From positions 6,001,286-6,065,285 of the forward strand of contig NC_060902.1 in assembly GCF_014805685.1 (NCBI RefSeq): DNA of 64,000 bases, written 5' to 3'. The stretch comes from Silurus meridionalis (lineage: Eukaryota > Chordata > Actinopteri > Siluriformes > Siluridae). A program made the translations under genes and the position numbers. This document shows, in pieces, positions 12,061 to 24,485 of the stretch (positions are counted from its first letter, which is position 1; each line of letters begins with the position of its first letter). The notes beneath the pieces were generated by a model. It did not search any database and had not been told where the DNA came from. It was given only the letters and a program-made list of their open reading frames with translations.

Positions 12061-12530
12061 CACTCACCGGCCACTTTATTAGGTACACCTTGTGCATTCA
12101 AAGATGCTCTTCTGCATACCTCGGTTGTAACGAGTGGTTATTTGAGTTACTGTTGCCTTTCTATCAGCTCGAACCAGTCTGGCCATTCTCCTCTGACCTC
12201 TGGTTTCAACAAGGCATTTGCACCCACAGAACTGCCACTCACTGGATATTTTCTGTAAACCCTAGAGATGGTTGTGCATGAAAATCCCAGTAGATCAGCA
12301 GTTTCTGAAATACTCAGACCAGCCCGTCTGGCACCAACAACCATGCCACGTTTAAAGTCACTTAAATCACATTTCTTTCTCATTCTAACACTCGGTTTGA
12401 ACTGCAGCTGATCGTCTTTACCATGTCTACATGCCTAAATGCATTGAGTTTCTGCCATGTGATTGGCTGATTAGAAATTTGCGTTAACGAGCAGTTGGAT
12501 AGGTGTACCTAATAAAGTGGCCGGTGAGTG
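12061..12530 (-). mobile_element. Non-autonomous Tc1-like transposon, perfect 30-bp TIRs
   Basis: The left TIR at 12061-12090 (starting CACTCACCGGCC) is the exact reverse complement of 12501-12530. TA at 12059-12060 and 12531-12532 is the expected Tc1/mariner duplication. At 470 bp it is too short for an intact transposase and keeps only the N-terminal coding part (12147-12383, minus). Perfect TIRs suggest relatively recent movement using a transposase made elsewhere. Confidence 0.93.
12147..12383 (-). pseudogene. Tc1 transposase N-terminal fragment
   Basis: A 78-residue frame starting MRKKCDLSDFKRGMVVGARR and continuing through LSISETADLLGFS and TTISRVYRK. This is the paired-like helix-turn-helix DNA-binding region that recognises Tc1 TIRs. 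The frame then drifts out of family sequence (PVSGSSVGANALL), implying a frameshift. The catalytic DDE domain is absent. It lies inside the MITE at 12061-12530. Confidence 0.88.
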
Positions 12531-12532
12531 TA

Positions 12533-13862
12533 TATACACAATATATATTATATATCGTATATATTATAAGTCTAAGATTTAGGTAATGTATTTGACAATG
12601 GAAAATTTTATATTTAAAAAAACTAAAAAAAAACTTTAAAAAGATTTAAGAATGTGGGATCAGATCTTGACGATACGATACAGGAGCCTCATGTCACGAT
12701 GATGAGACTGTTACTACCAGCATGTAGCTCTGGAGGTTAGTATGTGTCAACTTGCTAGTATGTGTCACTTCATTTGGCAAAGCAAGAGAAATATGTGAAA
12801 TAAAATAAAATGAAGCAAGGAGGCAGCTGCACCTGAGACAGAAAGAGTTTTACGATCACAAGCATTATTGTACAAGTTTTTTAACCTGCCTCTGAAAAAC
12901 TCCACACAAATTACTCAATAGTGCATTCCTCTGTACGGTCATTTGTAGTGTTGATCACAATCATCAGTAGCAAGTGTCAGGTTTCCCTTGGGATCCTTTT
13001 AACTTACTGTGCAGCGCCTTCGCTTTCATTAACACCTCTCTGTCTGTAGCCCTGTGGCTTACTAGGAAAAAAACAGAAGAGAAGCCTGAATAATTCATGT
13101 GCTTGGGATCTTCTCTGATTGAAAGGCAGAAGTGCGCATTTTGTTGTCGGTATACGTGACATTACTCATCAGAAGGGGGGCTTCTGAAATTCACTCTGGA
13201 TAATGACACTCAGATCAGGACACTCTAAACTCACTTCGGGGAAAAACGCTCACCTTTTTCGAACGTGCACCGTTAGCTAGAGAAAGTCTTTTTCTTTTTT
13301 TTTTTTGTTGTTACTTGATTTATAATTTAAGAGATTTGGCCCAGGGAAAAAAGTTAACCCCACCTTATTTGTGGAAAAAATATAAAACAGGATGTCACCT
13401 GGCAGTCTGCTCTGCCAGGAAGCATAGAAGAGTTTCTAGAGGAGGTGACGGTTACCAGAGATAATCAGACTGAAGAAGAAGAAAAAGAAAGCTTAGCATA
13501 GGATTATAAGGTCTGGGGCAATCAGCTTCAACGTCAGAGATGGGACCTGAGTGCCACATGGATGGAGGAACCAGTCGGTGTACTGAGACCAATTAAATAA
13601 CAGGCAGATGTCTCTGCCAGGCTCAAACTGAGTTGCTTTTTGGCAAACTGCGAAGGCCTGCAAGAAGGGAAGAGGGACAGGCGGGGAGTATGATTGAGAG
13701 AGAGAGGTCGAGAGGTATTATTTTTTTTTTTTTACATTTCAAAGGGATTTCAAAGAGATTTCATATTCGTATAGAAAACTGAAGCCGGTCCAGTAAATGC
13801 CCTTGGTAACAAAAGCTGGAGGGCTGATAGCATCACATGTGGTGGACAAAAATGGAAGGGGG

Positions 13863-13863
<1 letters not shown>
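12533..13863. other. Unannotated sequence
   Basis: No gene recognised. T-rich runs lie near 13290-13305 and 13720-13733. The part 12950-13600 is non-repetitive. Confidence 0.4.
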
Positions 13864-13911
<48 letters not shown>

Positions 13912-13917
13912 AACCAT

Positions 13918-13951
<34 letters not shown>

Positions 13952-13962
13952 CAGAGAGAGAG
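13864..13962. repeat. Two (GA)n arrays
   Basis: GA arrays at 13864-13907 and 13917-13962 separated by AAGAAACCAT. Overlapping frames rich in RE or SL residues are translations of the array. Confidence 0.97.
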
Positions 13963-14559
13963 AAACAAAGAAAAAACAGGGACAAAACAGCAAATACAAC
14001 TGAGAAAAATGGAAATTGGTTGATGGGCTGAAAAGTTAAGATTTGATAGTGTTGTTTGTTGGTTTAATTGTTTTGTCCACACCTCTGTCTTGTCAGTGGT
14101 TGTTTCTTAATGGTTATGTACATCTGTTTTCAGTTCTTATCTTGATTCATTTACGTTGTAGTTTTTTGTTTTAGTGCTAATAAAAATTCAACACATACCA
14201 CAGTGACTTACTTTTCAAATGGTCTCATTGTTCTGGATTTTGATCATATTCAGCTTCCAGTTTAAATCACCAGTCTTCAAAACATTGACTACGTATTAAA
14301 AAAACAATTATTTCTGCATTGATAAGTATGATCTAATCTCCTGCTCTGTGCTCCACATTTTTATGGTTTCCTATAAGACCTTTTTGACTTGTAGCTCTTA
14401 CTTTGTAGGTCAAATTGGGAAGCAAGGCAAATTGAATTAGGCCTGATCCCCCTAAAAGCCTCTTGATGTCACAGACTGATGGAGTGTTGAGGTCAGTATG
14501 ATGTGGAGTGTAAAAGTAGCTTAACTTCCAATCCCAAACAACCACAACAATAAGATGCC
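13963..14559. other. Unannotated sequence
   Basis: No gene or recognised repeat. Confidence 0.4.
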
Positions 14560-14905
14560 ATGGAAATATCTGTCTGGTGCTCGGGAAAGAGGAATTCATT
14601 ATTTCTGCTGGTGCATCTTGTCGGCAAAAACGTCACCATTCATTTGTGAAGGCACCCGTGCAGACATGCTCTGTTTCTAAAGCTAATTATTCTGCAAGGC
14701 TGAGTGAATACACTTCCGGAAGTGTTTTTGTATTTGGGAGGCGGATGCTAATCAGAAACTCTGCCTCATTTTTGGTCCCCTTTTGCATTTTGCAGTCAGA
14801 TCTAATCACTGTTTGTGTTTTTTCCTCAGAGGTGCACTCATCTCTTATGAGAACGGCGCTCTGAGGTATCTCGCCTGGATTGGTTTGATGTAGCTTACTG
14901 TGGTT
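14560..14905. promoter_or_regulatory. Candidate conserved non-coding element
   Basis: Repeat-free, balanced block with AAAGCTAATTATTCTG near 14679 (TAATTA homeodomain-type core), CACTTCCGGAAGTG near 14711 (a 14-bp palindromic ETS-like site) and a long pyrimidine tract ending CTCAG near 14828. A 95-codon plus frame and a 129-codon minus frame overlap it but show no recognisable domain. Confidence 0.3.
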
Positions 14906-15182
14906 GGCTGGATTCCCTTGTGGTGTTTCATGGAAATGGGACAGGTCTCCAGGGACTAAGGGAATGTGAAATTGTGTGTGCAAGTATGGATGTGTATCTG
15001 AGTGGAAGAGTAACAACGTGCTCATGTTAGGTGAAGTAAATGTACATCCTTCTCCAGTTGTCCACATTTGGGACAAATCAGTAATGATTTGAAATACTTC
15101 AGTTCATTACTGCATCTGATATGATTCAGTTCAGCATGAATAGGATTTGCTTAACACCCTGTACATTAACATTCACTTCTGT
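14906..15182. other. Unannotated sequence
   Basis: No gene or recognised repeat. Confidence 0.4.
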
Positions 15183-15372
15183 CTATTACATTCACAGCAT
15201 TTGGCAGACACTTATATCCAGAGCAGTCTACAACTATACAATTGTTTTATTATATTCCACTGAGAGGGTCGGGATTAAGGGCCCAAAATTGGCAGCTTGG
15301 TGTTGCTGGGAATAGAACTCATGACCTTCTGCTCAGAAGTCCAAAATCCTAACCACTGAGCTACAGTATTAC
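15183..15372 (-). mobile_element. tRNA-derived SINE
   Basis: On the minus strand: a box A-like TAGCTCAGTGGTTAGG, a degraded box B (GAGTTCTATTCC), then a body ending in the typical fish SINE tail (plus strand ATTTGGCAGACACTTATATCCAGAG). Full-length but diverged. It differs from the tRNA-Glu-like SINE in both head and tail. Confidence 0.8.
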
Positions 15373-15889
15373 TTCCCCAGTGTATTGATCAGTCCTGGGT
15401 ATATCTATAAAACATCTCAATTGTCACTGAGAATTGCTACTAAATCAGCTTTTGGGAAAAAAAATCAAACCGAATATTTATTGCATTTCTTAGCAAAGTA
15501 TTTCCAATCTTCTTTTTTTTTCCCACAATCCGAAAGTGTTTTATTGCCAGGTACAGCAAAGGGTTCAGCACAGAGCCTAGTGTGGACAGGCACATTGCGA
15601 GTGAAGGACAGAGGGGCCAGAAGTGGCACTGAGGTCGAGGCTATAGAACCTGATAAAGGTGAGTGGGGTGGACCAGACCACAGCGTTGCAAATGTTTTGA
15701 AGGGAAACCCCAGATTACAAGGCCTTAGAGGCCGCCATACTTCATTTGGAGTGCAGAAGAAAAAGCATTCACAATCCATCTGCTGAGCATGTGCTTATTT
15801 GCAGGAAGACCTCTCCTGGGAGGGCCATAGCAGACAAACAGTTTATGTGCCATTTTAGATGGGACCTCAACCAAGAGAGGGGTAGAAAC
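15373..15889. other. Unannotated sequence
   Basis: Frames on both strands (15385-15786 plus, 15465-15779 minus) are 104-133 codons but show no domain, splice context or composition I would call coding. Confidence 0.4.
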
Positions 15890-15951
15890 AAAAAAAAGTG
15901 AGTGGGAATTTTAGAAAGAAATGAGAGAGCATATTAGAGACAAAATGCAGC

Positions 15952-15995
<44 letters not shown>

Positions 15996-16375
15996 AGGTG
16001 ATTAGGAAAGAGAGAACCAAAGAGTGGCATAATGAAGAGAGAACAAGACAAAGAGACTAAAACAAGATCAAATTAGGGGTGAGGGAGAAATGAAAAAAAA
16101 AAGCGATACAGAGATAAATAAAGAAAATGAAGATAAAGAGAACGAGTGAATAAAGGAGAAAGTAGAGAAAGGAAAAGTGGGATGTAAAACCAAAGGAAAG
16201 ATAAAAGAAAACGACTGAGAGAAATGAAGAGATTAAGGGATAGAGGAAAAGAATGATGAGACAGAGAGATAGAAGCGTAAATTAAAAAAATATATAGAGA
16301 AAAAGAGTGACAGAGTAAAATAAATAGAAAAAGTGAAACAAAGCAAAATGAAGAATAGAGGAAAAATATAAACAA

Positions 16376-16462
<87 letters not shown>

Positions 16463-16536
16463 AAACAAATAATAAAGAGAAAGAACTCCAAAAAGTGGCC
16501 AAAACAGTTGGAAACAGGAAAAAGAAAAGAGAGAGT

Positions 16537-16591
<55 letters not shown>

Positions 16592-17147
16592 AATTGGAAA
16601 AAGGAGACAAATGGTGACAAAGTACTAGAAAGAGGGTGAGAGGCCACAAAATGACAGATGGATGAGAGATAGAGATAAAGACGGAATAGAAAATGTAGAC
16701 AACGATGGTAAACAAAGGTAAAAAAACAAAACAAACAATGGAGACAGAAAGCAAACGATTCGTAGAATAGTAACACTGAGAATGTTCTTATGCAAGACAG
16801 AGGAGAATAGGATAGAAGATAGGAGGAGGAAGAGATAAAGAGAAAGAGAGAGATAGAGAGAATGAAAAATAAATCAAACAGAACGTGAAGGGCAGCAAGA
16901 GAGAACTGGAGACATGCAGTGAGTGAGAGAAGGAGAGGAGAGGAGAGAGAGAGGAGAGAGAGGAGAGGAGAGGAGGAGAGGAGAGGAGAGGAGAGGAGAG
17001 AGGAGAGGAGAGGAGAGGAGAAAGCCAGTGAGAGAAAAAAAAAGAAAAGCAGTAAAGGAAAAAATTTAAAACAAGCAATTGGAGAAAATTGGCGAGACAA
17101 AGATGACAGAGGGAATAAGAGAGAGAAACAAATGAAGAGCAAGAGAG

Positions 17148-17198
<51 letters not shown>

Positions 17199-17345
17199 TA
17201 AAATAAAGTAAAAGACAGGTTAATGAAATAAAAGCACAGAGAAAAGAAAAAGAAAAAGTAAAAGATAAGAAAGGAGGAAAGAGAGGAAGAGAAAGACAGA
17301 GACTGAAAGAGAGGTGAAATGTAAGGAAGAAAAGAAGGCAATACG
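15890..17345. repeat. ~1.45-kb purine-rich strand-asymmetric tract
   Basis: The plus strand is dominated by A and G for about 1.45 kb. It includes pure (GA)n at 15957-15992, (GT)20 at 16381-16420 followed by (GA)n to 16459, (GA)n at 16528-16590, (GGAGA)n-type at 16927-17022 and (GA)n at 17142-17195, with A-rich spacers such as GAAAAAGAAAAGAGAG. Several minus-strand frames of up to 286 codons are Ser/Leu/Phe strings produced by this bias and are rejected as genes. Confidence 0.9.
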
Positions 17346-17439
17346 ATCATGACAGCGAGAGAAGGGATGAGAAGAAGTAAATGGGTGAGAAAGATGATGT
17401 AGATGGGTGAGTCCAGCAGACGGAGCACATTAAAAGGCA

Positions 17440-17560
17440 ACTGACTTTTCCAAACACACGAGGACGATGCGGGGAAAAACTCGGCTCACGGCATTTTTCA
17501 TAGCCATAAATAACGGCACGGACGAGCGAAAAACACCACAGAAGATGCCCCGAGGTAGAG
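17440..17560. promoter_or_regulatory. Candidate conserved block
   Basis: A short CpG-richer, non-repetitive block (CACACGAGGACGATGCGGGG, CATAGCCATAAATAACGGC) abruptly ends the purine tract. CATAAATAA-type words resemble MEF2 or posterior HOX sites. Low certainty. Confidence 0.22.
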
Positions 17561-17624
17561 AAGAAGAGAAGAGAAAATGGAAAATGCAGCATTAAAGTAT
17601 TAAGCCAATATAATTGGGTTTGCC

Positions 17625-17822
17625 GTTGTGAGTGTGTGTGTGTGTGTCTGTTTGTGTGTGCGCATGTGTGCGTGTCCATGTATTTATGGTTCCTCAAGAA
17701 ACCGGCTCGAGGGCACGGGGATTGGAGCTGGTGTTGATGGATTCTACTCACACCTGATTCAATTCAACAGAAAGGAAGGATCACAGAACTCGGCTGGCAC
17801 ACACACACACACACACACACAC
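17625..17822. repeat. (GT)n and (CA)n microsatellites
   Basis: GT-rich array at 17627-17663 and CA array at 17799-17822, with non-repetitive sequence between them. Confidence 0.95.
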
Positions 17823-17939
17823 AGACAGAGCATACACAAACAGTATTTCTAAACATGCATTTTTGTCGCATGGGCTTGTGCAATGGCCCACACAATGTGC
17901 AAAACAGATTAACATATCAAAAACATCAGCTTAACATAA

Positions 17940-18470
17940 CCAAAGCAGCAAAAGTGCGAGCATGATGAGAAATTCGGGAAGACGATGGCAAAACTAAAAC
18001 CATGACAGCGAATTTAAAAAAAATACAAATAAAAAATAAGGAAACCAAATAAACAATAACATGCCAGGATTACTGCAAATTCACAAACATGACCTCTAAC
18101 TGGAACCACAAAACTGAACTCAAACACAACAGCGAGTTTGAAAACACGACACCATTTTGGAGAATTATTCCGGGATCACAACGAATTAGGAAGCTGAAAA
18201 GCAAATTTCAAGGGAAACGACAGACAATTCGGAAACACGACTGACAACCAGGGACACAAAAATTCTAAAACATGAGAGCAAATGTAGGAAAACGACTGCA
18301 AAATTAGGAAAAACATAGCACATTTGGGAACATGACAGCAAATTTGGGAACACAAATAAATATGTAAACGTGACAGCAAACAATTGCAATGACAGCAAAT
18401 TCAAGAACACGGGAACACAGCGACAAATTCGAGAACATGGTAACAAATTTGGGATCAAATTTGAAAAAAC
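17940..18470. repeat. Degenerate minisatellite, ~21-bp period
   Basis: Recurring words GACAGCAAATTTGGGAACAC, ACGACAGACAATTCGGAAAC and AACATGGTAACAAATTTGGG define about 20-24 diverged units. Units are clearest from 18200 to 18460. Minus-strand frames rich in CSHVP/FPNLLS residues are read-through of the repeat. Confidence 0.82.
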
Positions 18471-18575
18471 CAACATACGCTTTCTCTTGGCCGAGCTTTT
18501 TCAAAACGTTTTTCTGTGAACAGAGATATTTCCAAAAAGTTTGGATCATTCCTTAATTTAGGAATTTTATATTTA

Positions 18576-18990
18576 CCGTAATTTCCAGACTATAAAGCGC
18601 ACCCATGTATAAGCCGCACCTACTGAATTTGACAAAGATTTTTATTTTAAACATAAATAAGCCGCACCTGTCTATACTCCTACACTGAAACTAATAATCT
18701 TTACACAGGCTTTAATGAAAGACAGTGTCTGTTACACGGTGTAACGGGTGAAATATGTTGTGTCTCCTTTAGAAGCAAAAAGGCATTTTGGGAATAGCCT
18801 GCCACCATTCCAGTATTACTGCATGTGTGCAAGACCGAGGAATATGTCCTTATTATTTTCTGATGCTCATTTATAAGTTTCTTTGACTAACTCGTAACGC
18901 TGTTGCCAAGAATAATAAAAAAGCATGAGTTTTGGAAACCTGTCTGTGCTTATATGATTTCTGAAAATACGGTAAATACGGAAAATACGG
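18576..18990. mobile_element. Pogo-like MITE, copy 1
   Basis: Begins CCGTAATTTCC and ends with the complement of CCGTATTTTCC, flanked by TA at 18574-18575 and 18991-18992. The left part is collinear with 48539-49291 up to CTTATATGATTTCTG, then jumps straight to the right terminus, so the transposase part is gone. Pogo affiliation comes from the coding fragments in copies 2 and 3. Confidence 0.85.
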
Positions 18991-18992
18991 TA

Positions 18993-19199
18993 TTTAACAG
19001 AAGGGTAAAGATTTCAAAATGGGTTGTAAAGCTGTGAAAAAGGGTTTAACACAAAAAATGAATGGAAGTTAACTCAAAGTAAAATAAAACAACTTAAATA
19101 ATGTAAATCATGAATCACTAGTACTTCAGAGATTTATAAAAATAAAAAATAAAAAATAAAAAAAACAGCTTGATGTATGTGCATAATGAGTGTGTGAGA
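18993..19199. other. Unannotated AT-rich sequence
   Basis: Short A-rich runs near 19137-19165 and no feature. Confidence 0.4.
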
Positions 19200-19990
19200 A
19201 GCGTTCTCAAAACCAGTTAAACCGGTGATCTGGGGACGTTGTTTTCACTCGATTGCTATACGGAAATTGTGTTCTTAGATTTAGCACTACTCGATTTGGT
19301 CAATCTATCCCACGGAGACATGCCTGCTCCCGCTAATAAGCGTCTGTATAGTTTAAAGACAGTTCTCCTTTCACAGAGCGTTAAGCGTCTTGATAGTAGA
19401 AGAACAAAAAAAAAATCCCAGTGTTCTCAGTTTGAAGCCTGGCAGCCAGTCAATGTCCAGGGTAAAGGTTAAGAGTGCTTTCGCCTGGCCTCTGCCCTCT
19501 CACTTCACCATCGATTGTCACTCCTCTCTAAAATGTAATTACAGAGCACGAGTCTGTGTCTGCTCACATCCTAAACCCGTTTGGAGACTTTCTCCAACGC
19601 CTTGCCAGAAAAAATGCTAAATATAGTCAGCGGTAAAAAAAAATAACACCAGTGCTGGAAGTTTCGTTATCGTCATTAACACCGAGTGCCAGGGCGAGCC
19701 CGTTTTATTGCTCCGCCGGTTTCGGATATTTTTTCTCCTAATGAGGAGATGATAAAAAAGACATAGCAAGGAAGAGTGGGAAGAGGAGGAAGAAAAAAGT
19801 TGCTTTTATATGCCGGTCAACAAGCGGCTGCAAATGTGCTCGTTATGAAAACTGCTCTGATAACGAAGCAAGCGTGCAACACGTAATTATAACAGGGACA
19901 GCGAATAGTTGCCACGGCGCCAATTTACTGTCGTGTAATAACAAGCAGCACGGTTCTAATCACCGGAAATAGATTCATATCCGAATTTGT
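19200..19990. promoter_or_regulatory. Candidate conserved non-coding cluster
   Basis: Repeat-free block with many CpG-containing and homeodomain-like words: CCCGCTAATAAGCGTC near 19329, CTCCTAATGAGGAGATGAT near 19735 (containing the perfect 14-bp palindrome CTCCTAATGAGGAG-like arms around TAAT), ACACGTAATTATAACAGG near 19878 and GTCGTGTAATAACAAG near 19931. No coding frame is convincing (a 77-codon frame at 19239 lacks any domain). Composition contrasts with the AT-rich surroundings. Confidence 0.4.
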
Positions 19991-21452
19991 TCTTTTTTTT
20001 TTTTTGCAACTTACAGGAGATGAGGCTCACCAATAAATCCTGGGATTGTATTCACTACTGAACTAACTGAATGGAGATAAAAGATAATTACACACCTCCC
20101 TGTGTTTTGTTTTGGACTCTGGTTCTGCAGACTATTTGCCATTTTATAATCTTCCGGATAAAGTTGGTGGAAGCCATGCTGTAATATTATAACACCGTTA
20201 CAAACTAAAATATTGTTGAAAATGAAAACAGATTCAATTTGCAGTAAATGGATTGGGTTTCATCCCAGTGATGAAATAGTCTTAGTCCAATCAATTGAAA
20301 TTGACTGAACTGGGACTATCGATCCAGCAATATAATGGCCATACACTACACCAGTCTTCCATTAAAGGATTTTGTATCTCAATTCTCACCATCTTCTCAT
20401 TCAAACTGCACCCTTTCATGTTTCCAGTCTTGACAGTCCAACTGTAGTTAGTTGTTTTCTATCTCAATCCAACAGGGAATTCCAGTTGCTTTTATTTTTT
20501 ATTTTTTTTAATCTTCTCCCCTCCCATCTTCTAATCTTTTACAATGCAGTCACAGCCAACATCTGTCTCATTTCGAACTCGCAACTGCCAATCATATCAA
20601 TCAAAATTTCACTGCATGGACTAAAATTTCAAGATATACTCATATACATTAAGGGCTAAAGTGGTGGACCGTCCATTTCACACCTAGTCCATCAGTAATG
20701 TCCTACCTAAATCAATCCATCTCTTAATACAATCGTTATGACTTCACATCTATAGAGAATATCATTATTATACAGAAATGCAGTATAACAGAGCGCTGCA
20801 TCATAAACAGGTATCTCATGCAGTGTGAAGGAATAGCATTACTAAAGCAAGAAACCCATCATCATCTCTAGCAGAAGCTTTAATATTAACCTCATAATAT
20901 GACTCCGGGCATTCTGTGCATTTTTTAACATTATTTCTGTGCATTTTGTTTTTCCTGGGGATTTGAAATTTCAAATTGTGGGTATTTGTGCAAATTCTAA
21001 AGGAACTAAATCGCAAAAGTATAAATGGTTTATGAAAAAGTGTAGTTGTTTTGAACTCTCTTGGCTGACCTTTCCTCTTCTTGAAAAGTCCGTCTTGCAA
21101 ATGTCCTTGTAAGTATATCTGCGACCAATTCAATTTCTTCTAATCGGTCAACCATTGAGAAATGAAAAAACAGATTTCTATTAAATCCACATAAACATAT
21201 TTGACCTTGTGCAGGTTGCAGCAGATGCAGTTAGAAAGCTTTGACTAGTGTGCTCTCTGACCATCTTATCAAAGAACAGTCAAAGTGAAAAATTGATTAA
21301 ATCGGAATCTGATTGGATAAAGCAACAGCTTTATATAGAGTAAATTTTAGGGCTGCAATTTTCTTTCTTCCCATAACCATAGCGAAAATAAACCAAACCG
21401 TGACTTAAAAACCGTGGAACTGTGAATTCTGTGTACCGTTAATATACCCCTA
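19991..21452. other. Unannotated sequence
   Basis: No recognised repeat or gene across about 1.4 kb. Frames at 20372-20659 and 20816-21133 have no domain. Composition is AT-rich. Confidence 0.4.
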
Positions 21453-21474
21453 ATATATATATATATATATATAT

Positions 21475-22325
<851 letters not shown>

Positions 22326-22518
22326 TATATATAAAAATTACAATTATTTTATTTTGCATTGTACATTAATAATGCACCTTTTATATGCTACAAAATATTT
22401 ATAAGTCTATAATAACACAAATACTCCAGATAAGAAGCTTTTCATATTTCTGCTAATGAGAATGCTCAAAAGTGTCTTATTTACTGTCCAAATTGATTTA
22501 TTTTAAAAAAATATTTAT

Positions 22519-22519
<1 letters not shown>

Positions 22520-22563
<44 letters not shown>
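22520..22563. repeat. (ATT)n microsatellite
   Basis: About 15 trinucleotide units followed by diverged AT-rich sequence. Confidence 0.95.
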
Positions 22564-22565
<2 letters not shown>

Positions 22566-23212
22566 AATTATTTATTTTTTATTTATATTAATTATTTATT
22601 TATTAATTTTTGAACAAGTTTTAATGAATTAACACTTTTTTTTTCAAGCCTTACAAATATATTTTCTTTGTAAGAGGTTTTATTTCTTGTTTACTAAAAC
22701 ATTAACCCTTGTCTATGGAACCAAAGAGGGACCACTTGATTTTTTTTTATACAGCTATGGCAACAAGTTAAACTATCTTTTATGGTTATACAGAAAAAAG
22801 GACACCATGACATTATTCCAGACTGCACTGGGTTTACTTTAATTTGTATCCACTTACAGTAAAATCAGACTGCTGTGTTTTTGTTATTGACAGAACGCAT
22901 ACAGGATGCACTTTCCGCTGCCTCCATCTCTATGAATTTTTATGTGGAACACAACACAAAAAGGAAACTGAAACTCAACGTTTAACTGTTGCACAAATGA
23001 GAAATGTTTATAGAAACCTTAAAACGTCTTTTAAATAGAATGTTTCAAATCCAAAACAAATATTCTCAGTGTAATCAGCTCATGAGTGCTAATGCACACA
23101 CACCAACATTGTTGTTTTCGCAACAAAGTTGCAACAGACTTTCGTCTACATAAAGAGAAAAGTATTACATGTAAATTAAATTATTTTATGTACTGAATAT
23201 GTATTTTGTTAT
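22564..23212. other. Unannotated AT-rich sequence
   Basis: No gene or recognised repeat. Confidence 0.4.
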
Positions 23213-23679
23213 AGAAGGGAGAGTGAAGGGGAAAGTTTATAGGACTGTGGTGAGACCTGAGATGTTGTATGGTTTAGAGACAGTGGCACTGAGTAAAAGA
23301 CAGGAGGCGGAGCTGGAGGTAGCAAAGCTGAAGATGTTGAGGTTTTCGTTGGGAGTGACGACGATGGACAGGATTAGAAAGGAGTTTATTAGAGGAACAG
23401 TGCGTGTAGGACGCTTTGGAGACAAGGTGAGGGAGGTGAGATTGAGATGGTTTGGACATGTGCAGAGGAGGGACATGAGTTATATCGGTAGGAGAATGCT
23501 GAGGATGGAGATGCCAGGAAGAAGAAAAAGAGGAAGGCCAAGGAGGAGTTTTATGTATGTGGTGAGGGAAGACATGCAGGTAGTTGGGTTGAAAGAGGCA
23601 AATGTAGAGGACAGGGGGTATGGAGACAGATGATCCGCTGTGGTGACCCCTAATGGAAGAAGCCAAAAGAAGAAGAGTA
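23213..23679 (+). mobile_element. 5'-truncated RTE-type LINE (copy 1)
   Basis: Starts at the coding region GRVKGKVYRTVVRP and ends with the 3' tail GATCCGCTGTGGTGACCCC plus AAGAAGAAG. Severe 5' truncation is usual for LINEs. Adjacent AT-rich sequence hides any target-site duplication. Confidence 0.88.
23217..23633 (+). pseudogene. RTE LINE reverse transcriptase C-terminal region
   Basis: About 138 codons of the segment downstream of the reverse transcriptase core. Motifs in order: KVYRTVVRPEMLYGLET, LKMLRFSLGVTTMDRIRK, RLRWFGHVQRRDM, YIGRRMLRMEMPGRRKRGRP and VVREDMQVVGLKEANVEDR. Similar motifs occur in the copies at 27806 and 35581. The frame is open but shifts at the end, losing the MIRCGDP ending seen in the copy at 35581. 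The catalytic FADD box is not included, so it is inactive. The two cysteine-free WFGHVQRR/GRRMLR motifs are the family signature I used. Confidence 0.87.
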
Positions 23680-23838
23680 AATATATATTTTATTTTATCT
23701 GACTGTCCCTAAACTTTTTATTTTAAATTTGTTTCTCAATAATACAAACATGTACATGTACATTACTGACATATCACTGTAAGGGAACTTGATTGATTCT
23801 AGTCTAATGAGAGTATTTTCAATTAATATGATATATAA

Positions 23839-23841
<3 letters not shown>

Positions 23842-23914
<73 letters not shown>
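23842..23914. repeat. (TA)n microsatellite
   Basis: TA array of about 36 units with AT-rich shoulders. Confidence 0.96.
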
Positions 23915-23920
<6 letters not shown>

Positions 23921-24485
23921 TTATTTATATAATTTATATATATAAAACTAAAATAAGAATAAAGTTTAAAGCATGTCAAAACAAAAGGATCCCAAAAGGC
24001 ATCATACTTCTATTATAGCATGCAGCCAAAACACAAAAAAATAGCTTGAATAAATGACAGGACAGAATAAAATATAAAACAAACCCATTTTTAACCTGTT
24101 AGAAAAAAGGCCAAGAATTTGCTTTGACATCAGGATTTCAGATGCTGAAGTGCTGCATGTCTCTCAGATTTGAATTCTAATATCTCTTTTTATCCTAAAA
24201 CATTTTTTTATCCTCTTGTTTTATTTCTCTGAAGTGTTTCCACAGAAAGTGTTTGTGATAAAGTGGATAGCCAAAAAAAAAAAATCTCAACCAAGAGTCT
24301 GCATTAAATCATTACATTAAACATTCAGGAGATTGAAACTGTTCAGGAGCATTCAACTGCCCTATGATTGAGCTTGAGTAGTGATTCAAAAATATAAAGC
24401 AGACGGCTCTAATAGACTAGCATGCTAGGCCCGTTCCCCAAAGTGTATGGGGTTATTAGGGGGTAATTTGCTGTACTGTGATATA
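23915..24485. other. Unannotated sequence
   Basis: No gene or recognised repeat. Confidence 0.4.

Noticed and set aside
15385..15786. 133-codon plus frame and 104-codon minus frame in the same DNA
   Set aside because: Neither shows a domain or splice signals in context. Overlap on both strands suggests chance.
16282..17142. 286-codon minus-strand frame, the longest in the window
   Set aside because: Almost entirely Ser, Leu, Phe and Pro from the purine-rich tract. No start context, domain or codon pattern of a real gene.
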